Shown in pieces: positions 7,480 to 16,500 of a stretch of DNA of 46,577 bases. A model generated the notes under the pieces. The model ran no database searches. It was not told where the DNA came from and worked only from the letters and a program-made list of their open reading frames with translations. The stretch's first letter is position 1. Each line of letters opens with the position of its first letter. Source of the DNA: Streptococcus sanguinis (GTDB lineage Bacteria; Bacillota; Bacilli; Lactobacillales; Streptococcaceae); the NCBI RefSeq assembly GCF_003943655.1, contig NZ_RJMM01000005.1, positions 12,735-59,311 of the forward strand, read 5' to 3'. A program made the translations under genes and the position numbers.

Positions 7480-8514
7480 GTGGTCACGGAGCGTCAAAAT
7501 GAGATTTTGAATTTGATTATTGATATCTTTACCAAGACCCACGAGCCGGTCGGCTCCAAAGCCCTGCAGGATTCCATCAATTCCAGTAGTGCTACTATCC
7601 GAAACGATATGGCAGCTTTGGAAAAGCAGGGGCTTCTGGAAAAGGCGCATACGTCCAGCGGTCGTAAGCCTAGCGTGGCTGGTTTTCAGTACTTTGTCAA
7701 GCATTCTCTGTCCTTTGATCGTCTCGCTGAGAATGAACTTTATGAGGTTATCAAGGCCTTTGACCATGAGTTTTTTAACTTGGAGGACATTCTTCAACAG
7801 GCAGCAGACCTTTTGACCAAGCTCAGTGGATGCACGGTTGTTGCACTGGATGTAGAACCCAGTCGGCAGCGTTTGACAGCTTTTGACATCGTTGTGCTCA
7901 GTCAGCACACGGCTCTGGCGGTCTTCACCTTGGATGAGTCCAATACCATTACTAGTCAGTTTATGATTCCGCGCAACTTCTTAAAAGAAGACCTGGATAG
8001 GCTTAAAGGCCTAGTAAGGGAGCGGTTTTTGGGACAGACAGTGCTGGACATCCATTACAAGATTCGGACGGAAATTCCGCAGATTATCCAGCGCTATTTC
8101 ACTACGACGGACAATGTCATCCAGCTCTTTGAGCATATCTTTGGTGATATTTTCAAGGAAAATGTGATTCTGTCTGGCAAGGTTCAGCTCTTGGAATTCT
8201 CAGATCTGACGGCCTATCAGTTTTTTGATGACCCGCAGAAAGTAGCCTTTGAAATCCGCGACAGCTTGGCCGAGGATCAGATGCAAAGCGTACGCGTGGC
8301 AGACAGTAGGGAAAGCTGTTTGGCTGATTTGACATTGATTTCCAGTAAATTTCTGATTCCTTATCGAGGCTTCGGAGTACTGGCAATTGTCGGTCCGGTC
8401 AATCTTGACTACCAACGGCTGATTAGTCAGATGAATGTCGTCAACCGCGTGCTGACCATGAAACTGACCGATTTCTATCGCTATCTTAGCAGTAATCACT
8501 ACGAAGTCCATTAA
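7480..8514 (+). CDS. hrcA: Heat-inducible transcription repressor HrcA
   Basis: HrcA represses the class I heat-shock operons by binding CIRCE, and its activity depends on GroEL in other firmicutes. The 344-residue protein has the N-terminal winged helix ([15 protein letters not shown], then [27 protein letters not shown]), a GAF-like dimerisation region and the C-terminal [16 protein letters not shown] motif. I chose GTG 7480 because GGAGGTGAT lies at 7468-7476 and the family starts MVTERQ. An upstream in-frame GTG at 7441 falls inside CIRCE 2. It is the first gene of the operon and autoregulated through the two CIRCE sites. Confidence 0.97.
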   Translation: MVTERQNEILNLIIDIFTKTHEPVGSKALQDSINSSSATIRNDMAALEKQGLLEKAHTSSGRKPSVAGFQYFVKHSLSFDRLAENELYEVIKAFDHEFFNLEDILQQAADLLTKLSGCTVVALDVEPSRQRLTAFDIVVLSQHTALAVFTLDESNTITSQFMIPRNFLKEDLDRLKGLVRERFLGQTVLDIHYKIRTEIPQIIQRYFTTTDNVIQLFEHIFGDIFKENVILSGKVQLLEFSDLTAYQFFDDPQKVAFEIRDSLAEDQMQSVRVADSRESCLADLTLISSKFLIPYRGFGVLAIVGPVNLDYQRLISQMNVVNRVLTMKLTDFYRYLSSNHYEVH

Positions 8515-8549
8515 TTATAGTATAAATATTCCTAAAAAGGAGGTGCCTT

Positions 8550-9086
8550 GTGGCAAAACACAAACAAGAAGAACATCCAGAAGATGTGGAAGTAAAAGAG
8601 GAAGCTGTAGAAACAGCTGAGCAAGCTGAATCAGCAAGCCCTGAAAAATCAGAATTAGAACTAGCCAATGAACGGGCAGAAGATTTTGAAAACAAATATC
8701 TCCGTGCTCATGCAGAAATGCAGAACATCCAGCGCCGAGCAAATGAAGAACGCCAGCAGCTGCAAAGATACCGCAGTCAGGATCTGGCAAAAGCTATTTT
8801 GCCTTCGATAGATAATCTGGAGCGCGCGCTTGCCGTTGAAGGTCTGACAGATGATGTTAAAAAAGGACTGGAAATGGTGCAGGAAAGCTTGATTCATGCT
8901 CTCAAAGAAGAGGGTATCGAAGAAATTCCAGCCGACGGAGCTTTTGACCATAACTATCACATGGCCATTCAAACAGTTCCAGCCGACGATGAGCACCCAG
9001 TTGACACTATCGCGCAGGTCTTCCAAAAAGGCTACAAACTTCATGATCGTATCCTGCGCCCAGCAATGGTAGTGGTCTATAACTAG
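8550..9086 (+). CDS. grpE: Nucleotide exchange factor GrpE
   Basis: GrpE releases ADP from DnaK. This 178-residue form has an acidic, low-complexity N-terminus, then the long dimerising coiled coil ([33 protein letters not shown]). The compact C-terminal beta domain contains [31 protein letters not shown] and ILRPAMVVV. The start is GTG 8550 with a strong AAAGGAGGTG 6 nt upstream. It lies 35 bp after hrcA with no terminator between them, so it is co-transcribed from the CIRCE promoter. Confidence 0.97.
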   Translation: MAKHKQEEHPEDVEVKEEAVETAEQAESASPEKSELELANERAEDFENKYLRAHAEMQNIQRRANEERQQLQRYRSQDLAKAILPSIDNLERALAVEGLTDDVKKGLEMVQESLIHALKEEGIEEIPADGAFDHNYHMAIQTVPADDEHPVDTIAQVFQKGYKLHDRILRPAMVVVYN

Positions 9087-9142
9087 GCTAGAAAACTTGA
9101 AAAATCTTGTCCGAAACGACAATAAACTATGAAGAAAGATAA

Positions 9143-11053
<1,911 letters not shown>

Positions 11054-11112
11054 GCGGTGAGACAGAACTAAAATTGAAAGTTTTTAGTTCGTAGTCGAAC
11101 CCCCGCGAGGAT

Positions 11113-11157
11113 GATTAGGATTTTTGGGAGTCTGAAAGACGAACCTAAAATCCAATC
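11113..11157 (+). repeat. Imperfect inverted repeat downstream of dnaK
   Basis: GATTAGGATTTTTGGG (11113-11128) is partly complementary to CCTAAAATCCAATC (11144-11157), with one bulge and a mismatch, and a small inner GTC/GAC stem. No U-run follows; the clear terminator lies about 70 nt further on. Confidence 0.4.
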
Positions 11158-11228
11158 AGCTACCGCGTCAAAAATTTTTCGAAAAATATTGTTTTGAAAA
11201 TTTCACGTCGTAATGATAGGAAGAAATC

Positions 11229-11256
11229 CAGAGGTTGCAACCCAGCCTCTGTTTTT
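11229..11256 (+). terminator. Rho-independent terminator after dnaK
   Basis: CAGAGG (11229-11234) pairs with CCTCTG (11246-11251), with an inner TG/CA pair, followed by a T5 run. It sits only 23 nt before the DJ-1-like gene start, so that gene relies on readthrough or on a promoter upstream of the hairpin. Confidence 0.75.
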
Positions 11257-11279
11257 CGCTAAACTAGAGGGTGACGCTT

Positions 11280-11912
11280 ATGAAGAAAGTGCTCTGTTTA
11301 ATTTATCCTAATTTCTCACTTTATGAAGTAGTTGGTCTGACTAGTACTTTAGCTCTATCTTTTGGTGTCGAGGTTGATTATGCTGGTTCAGATAGAAATG
11401 TTATAAGATCGGAAGATGGATTAGTCTGTCAACCTACTAGAACACTGGATGAAGTAGTTATAGAAGACTATTCTTGTGTCATTTTGCCAGGAATGATAAA
11501 CATCGCTCCTGCTTTGCATGATGAAAAATTGATTTCTTTCCTAAAAAGTTTGAAGCAGCAAGAGATTTTGATTGCAGCTATTTCCTCAGCGTCCATTTTA
11601 TTGGCGAGAGCAGGCTTGTTGAACGACACGAAATTTACTGGTGGGATTTGGCAAAACTTCTTTGACTATTTTGAGTTTCTTCCACGGGAAAATTTCAAAG
11701 CTCAAGCTGTTCTGCAAGATAAAAACATCATTACAGCTGTTGGTTTTGCACATCAAGCGTTTGCGAGAAAAGTGCTTCTTAGTCTAGGTTTGGTAGATAA
11801 TGCTGACAACTATTTTAAAGAACGGAATCAATATTCGGAAGAGGACTTGATATTCACTTTATCAGAAGAAGAGTTTGCTGAAATGAAGCATGAATTTGAA
11901 AATACCCTCTGA
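11280..11912 (+). CDS. DJ-1/PfpI family protein
   Basis: The 210-residue protein has the DJ-1/PfpI glutamine-amidotransferase-like fold: KKVLCLIYPNFSLYEVVG with the conserved acidic residue E16, CVILPGM, and the nucleophile elbow AAISSASILLARAGLL. In DJ-1 the elbow reads A-I-C; here the aligned residue is Ser102, so the usual reactive cysteine is missing. I prefer ATG 11280 because AGAGGG lies 8 nt upstream, whereas GTG 11271 would overlap that site. The gene lies between dnaK and dnaJ, an uncommon insertion in this operon. A damage-response or regulator-like role is plausible, not shown. Confidence 0.82.
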   Translation: MKKVLCLIYPNFSLYEVVGLTSTLALSFGVEVDYAGSDRNVIRSEDGLVCQPTRTLDEVVIEDYSCVILPGMINIAPALHDEKLISFLKSLKQQEILIAAISSASILLARAGLLNDTKFTGGIWQNFFDYFEFLPRENFKAQAVLQDKNIITAVGFAHQAFARKVLLSLGLVDNADNYFKERNQYSEEDLIFTLSEEEFAEMKHEFENTL

Positions 11913-11938
11913 TCAATATTTTCTAAAATTTAAAGAAA

Positions 11939-12011
11939 GGAACATGGGTGTTCGCAACTGAACACGGGTTCCAAAAATTCTGACTCAATATAAAAGAAAG
12001 GAACTGAACCC
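11939..12011 (+). other. Structured leader before dnaJ with mutually exclusive pairings
   Basis: GGAAC (11939-11943) can pair with GTTCC (11968-11972), enclosing a perfect GTGTTC/GAACAC stem (11948-11953, 11960-11965). Alternatively GGGTTC (11966-11971) can pair with GAACCC (12006-12011), or GTTCC with a second GGAAC (12000-12004). A third small stem, GGAGC-ATC-GCTCC, lies downstream near 12048-12060. The AAAGAAAGGAAC sequence occurs twice. The arrangement resembles a switchable RNA leader, but a regulatory role is inference. Confidence 0.45.
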
Positions 12012-12110
12012 GACCTAAATTCTCGGAAAAGAGAGAAATCTGTCTAGGAGCATCGCTCCGTCGCCTGATTTCCTATTTTTCAGTCGAATTTTACGGTCTT
12101 GGTATCTTAC

Positions 12111-13244
12111 ATGAACAATACAGAATATTACGACCGTCTAGGTGTCTCTAAGAATGCTTCTCAGGATGAGATCAAGAGAGCCTATCGGAAATTATCTAAA
12201 AAGTACCACCCCGACATTAATAAGGAAGCTGGGGCGGAGGACAAATATAAAGAAGTCCAAGAGGCTTATGAAACGCTGAGCGACGAGCAAAAGCGGGCAG
12301 CCTATGATCAATACGGTGCAGCGGGAGCTAATGGTGGCTTTGGCGGTGGTGCAGGCGGCTTCGGTGGCTTTGATGGCTCCGGCTTTGGTGGCTTTGAAGA
12401 TATCTTCTCCAGCTTCTTTGGTGGTGGCGCTTCGCGTAATCCTAATGCTCCGCGCCAAGGGGATGATCTTCAGTATCGTGTAAATCTCCGCTTTGAAGAA
12501 GCGATTTTCGGAGCTGAGAAGGAAATCAAGTATAACCGCGAAGCGACTTGTCGTACCTGTGACGGGTCTGGTGCTAAGCCAGGAACTAGCCCTGTTACCT
12601 GTGGTCGCTGCCATGGCTCAGGTGTCATCAATGTTGATACCCAGACACCGCTTGGCATGATGCGTCGGCAAGTGACCTGTGATGTCTGTCATGGCCGAGG
12701 AAAAGAAATCAAAAGTCCTTGTGAAACCTGTCACGGAACGGGTCATGAAAAACAGGCTCACAGCGTTAAGGTGAAAATCCCAGCTGGTGTGGAAACTGGT
12801 CAGCAGGTCCGTCTGTCTGGTCAAGGTGAAGCAGGCTTTAATGGCGGCCCTTATGGTGATCTTTATGTTGTGGTCCAAGTTGAGCCGAGTGACAAGTTTG
12901 AGCGAGATGGCTCTACCATTTACTACAAGCTCAATCTCAACTTTGTCCAAGCAGCTCTTGGTGACAGTGTGGATATTCCAACTGTTCACGGGGATGTGGA
13001 GCTGAATATCCCAGAAGGAACACAGACTGGCAAGCGTTTCCGCCTGCGTGGCAAGGGAGCACCGAGTCTGCGTGGTGGAAGCATGGGTGACCAGTATGTT
13101 ACAGTTAATGTTGTGACGCCGACTGGCCTCAACGACCGTCAAAAAGCAGCCCTCAAAGAATTTGCGGAAGCAGGCAATATCTCGGTCAATCCTAAGAAAA
13201 AAGGCTTCTTCGACAAAATGAAAGATGCCTTGGAAGATTTGTAA
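12111..13244 (+). CDS. dnaJ: Chaperone protein DnaJ (Hsp40)
   Basis: DnaJ delivers substrates to DnaK and stimulates its ATPase. The 377-residue protein is type I. It has the J-domain with HPD (KKYHPDINK), a Gly/Phe-rich linker at about residues 70-108, four zinc repeats ([32 protein letters not shown]) and C-terminal substrate-binding domains ending [16 protein letters not shown] chose ATG 12111 because the family begins MNNTE. The TTG at 12099 would add four unusual residues. No good Shine-Dalgarno is visible before 12111. It is separated from dnaK by a terminator and the DJ-1-like gene. Confidence 0.96.
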   Translation: MNNTEYYDRLGVSKNASQDEIKRAYRKLSKKYHPDINKEAGAEDKYKEVQEAYETLSDEQKRAAYDQYGAAGANGGFGGGAGGFGGFDGSGFGGFEDIFSSFFGGGASRNPNAPRQGDDLQYRVNLRFEEAIFGAEKEIKYNREATCRTCDGSGAKPGTSPVTCGRCHGSGVINVDTQTPLGMMRRQVTCDVCHGRGKEIKSPCETCHGTGHEKQAHSVKVKIPAGVETGQQVRLSGQGEAGFNGGPYGDLYVVVQVEPSDKFERDGSTIYYKLNLNFVQAALGDSVDIPTVHGDVELNIPEGTQTGKRFRLRGKGAPSLRGGSMGDQYVTVNVVTPTGLNDRQKAALKEFAEAGNISVNPKKKGFFDKMKDALEDL

Positions 13245-13250
13245 TCATAT

Positions 13251-13281
13251 AAAAAGGAGCAGCCTAATGCTGTTCTTTTTA
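13251..13281 (+). terminator. Rho-independent terminator after dnaJ
   Basis: AAAAAGGAGCAG pairs with CTGTTCTTTTT around a CCTAATG loop. The T-run forms part of the 3' arm. Confidence 0.8.
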
Positions 13282-13431
13282 TGTTTTCTAGAAGGCTATT
13301 GGGAAAATGTAGTCAAAAAAGAGAGCAGCTCTGATCAGCCATTTAATTAAAAGAAATTATCTATAAAAAGTGTAAAGAGATTTTTTCTCTTTACTTTTAT
13401 AAAAATTAATTGTTTTTTTAAGTAAAATCTA

Positions 13432-13460
13432 TTGTAAAAATTTCCTAAAAGATATATGAT
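13432..13460 (+). promoter_or_regulatory. Probable promoter of the zinc metalloprotease gene
   Basis: TTGTAA (13432-13437) and TATGAT (13455-13460) are spaced by 17 bp. It would give a 5' leader of about 97 nt. Confidence 0.55.
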
Positions 13461-13564
13461 AATACTATATGTATAAAACGCATCTTTTTAGCCTGCTGGG
13501 GAGTTGGCTAGAGAGATAATGGGAGATTAGCTTTATACATTTTAGGAAAAAGGGGATTTATAAA

Positions 13565-16500
13565 GTGAAACGTTTTGAAAAAGTGCAGGAGCGAATTCAG
13601 AAATATTCGATTCGCAAATTGTCTGTCGGTGTGGGCTCAGTTGCCGTTGCAGCTCTGATTTTTGGGAGCTCTTTGTCCAGTTCGACTGTTGCTGCAGATG
13701 AAGTAGGAGGCGGTGCGACTGCTCACTATAGCTATGTCGAAGAGCAAGAGCTAACAGAGCAGGAAAAAGGGCTGATTAAGAAAGGTCTGCCTGAAAATCT
13801 GCAAACAGGGGAAAATTATTACCTGATTTATCGGAAGCAAGATGGGCAAACTGTCTTGCCGAGTACAGGAAATAACGGTCAGCCGCTTCTCAGCTTATTT
13901 GCGGGAACGGCTATTTTGGCTGTCTTGGTATTCTCACGAAAGAAATCTGGTAAGTTACTAGGAGTGCTTTTGCTAGGTAGCTTGGGACAGACTCTATTAC
14001 AGTCTCCTCAAGCGTTTGCGCTAGAAAATCGGGAATTACTTTCCTATAACCGTCAAGTTGCGGTTTCGTCAGCAGTTTCTGAAGCGGATGTGACTATTGC
14101 AGGCTATAACTATATCGGTTACTTTACAGCTTCTGATTTGCGTACTTTGACAGAGACCAAGCCAACCTCTTTGTCAGCTGGTCAAGAGGCTCAAGCGCAA
14201 GCAGAAGTGTCAGAATCTGCAAAAGAGGCTTCTGATTCTATTGATCGAGCTGCTCAGGCAGGGTTGCAGTATCAGCTGAATCCTGATGAAAGTGATTCTG
14301 GCCAGATAGGGAATCTTCCAACTCCAGCTCCAGCTCCAAATCTTAGTCCAGCTCCTCAGCCGTCAAATCCACCTATAGAAACGGCAAAAGGAGAAAGTTT
14401 ACAAGAGCCCGCCTTACCGGAGTACAGCGGTGCTGTGAACGGTGAGTCGCTAGTTCAAGCGGAAACTCCAGTCTATACTGCCCCAGTCGTTACAGTTGGC
14501 GACACAGCCCCAGTCGAGTCAGCCCTCCCAGAATACACAGGCGGCGTTAATGGCGAATCGCTAGTTCAAGCAGACAATCCAGTCTATGATGCTCCAGTAG
14601 CTACAGTTAGTGACGTGGCTCCAGTTGAGCCAGCTTTGCCAGAATACACAGGCGGCGTTAACGGCGAATCGACAGTTCAAGCAGACAATCCAGTCTATGA
14701 TGCTCCGGTAGCTACAGTTAGTGACACGGCTCCGGTTGAGCCAGCTTTGCCAGAATACACAGGTGGCGTTAACGGCGAGTCGACAGTTCAACCAGAACAG
14801 CCTAGTCTACATACAGACATCAAGCTAGAAACGATTGAACCTCAAGTTGTCAACAAGACAGATGATAGCAAGTATCTTGATGAGGAGACCACTGTCGATG
14901 GAACTCCAGGACAAAAAGAAATTGTAACCAGCTATGAAGTCTTGGATGGTAATCGCATATCGGAGCCACAAACAACTGAAAGAATCTTGCATGAAGTAGT
15001 TGATACAGTGGTCACTCGAGGTAGCAAGGCTCGCATCAATAAAGAAGAATTGAGCAAGCAGCTGGCTTTAGCAGCAGCTGTGGATCCTGCAGTTTACACT
15101 AATCAATCCTATCAGCAGCTGCAGGCAATTAAGAATATGGCTGCGACGGTTTATCAAACTTCGTCAAGTCAAGATGAAGTAGATGCGGGTGTCAACCAAC
15201 TTAAGCAGGCTTTGGCCGACTTATTGGCTCTTAAAGCAGCACCAACTCTGACTGTTTCAGCGGTTAAGAAGGATGAATTGCAGAAATCAGTTCAGATTCA
15301 ATACCAGCTGACGGACAGAGATCAAGCCTTTACTAGTGCTCATGTTCGTCTGAAGAAGGATGGCCAGCTGATAGCAGAGCAGAACTTGACGGCAGGCCAG
15401 TTGACTGCTAGCTTCAGTGGTTTGGACTACTATACACCGTATAAGATTGAGACGATCCTGTCCTATGATTTAGGAAATGGCTCGGAAAGTCAAGAATTAG
15501 CTCAAGAGACAGTCCAGCTTGATCTGAAGAAGGTGGAACTCAAGTCCATCACTAATGTCGCTTTGATGAAGGTTGAAAATGGCCAGACAAAATTGATGCC
15601 TACTCTGGCTGAGAAACCAGCAAATCTGGACCAATATTACCTGCACTTTACATCCGACCAGTTCAAGGACACTGTCCTGCCAGTTACTTCTATCGAGGAA
15701 GTGGTCGTTGACAACCAGCCTGTCTTTAAGATTCAAGCTCAGCTGCCAAACTTGCTGCAAAGAAGCACAACTGGTCTTCAAAACAGCTTTGATTTCTATC
15801 TGGAAAAGGCCAAGAAGCGTGAAGGAAATGTCTATTATGACTTCCAAGACCTCTTGGACGGCATCAAGGAAAATCCTTCTGGAACCTTTATTCTGGGCCG
15901 GAGTATCAGTGCCAAGTTGATTGATAAACCTGCCAACAGCAAGTCTTACCTGCAAGGTGAATTTAAAGGCCAGCTGATTGGTGGTCAAAATGGTGAGCGC
16001 CATGCCATTTTAGACTTGGCGCATCCTCTATTTGATACGATTACTGGCGGAACGGTCAAGGATATTGACTTTAAGCGAGTCAATATGGTTTATCCAGATT
16101 CGCAAGCGGGCGATACAATTGCCACAATTGCTGCTCGCTTGAAGAATAAAGGAATAATCGAAAACGTCAATGTCCAAGGATACTTGGAAGGAAGAGATCA
16201 TATTGCCGGTCTGGTTAATAATATAGAAGGTCAGTCTCGAGTGGAAAATGTCTCCTTTAAGGGCCGCATCAAGTCCAAGGGTGGAAATTCTGTGACAGGC
16301 GGTATCGCAGGCACCAACGCCATGTCCTTGGTGAAACGAGCCTACGTTGAAGCAGATATTTGGGTTAAGAGTGGCCAAAATGCTGGTATGCTAGTCGCTC
16401 AAAACTTCACTGACTATTCAGGTACAGGCTGGGGGAATTGGGGCAGATTGATGCAATCAGTTGCCAAAGGTAAGTTAGAGGATGCAGGCTCAAGAAATTC

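Larger units (their letters stand above)
13245..13564 (+). other. Gene-free spacer between dnaJ and the metalloprotease gene
   Basis: This 320-bp, AT-rich stretch holds the dnaJ terminator at its left end and a probable metalloprotease promoter at 13432-13460. The last 100 bases form a leader with a weak AGCC/GGCT stem and AAGGGGA before the GTG. I see no open frame with a ribosome-binding site. Confidence 0.7.

Noticed and set aside
14561..14791. Long antisense open frame across the repeat region of the protease gene
   Set aside because: It only mirrors the tandem repeats on the opposite strand, has no ribosome-binding site and its composition is a shadow of the sense codons.
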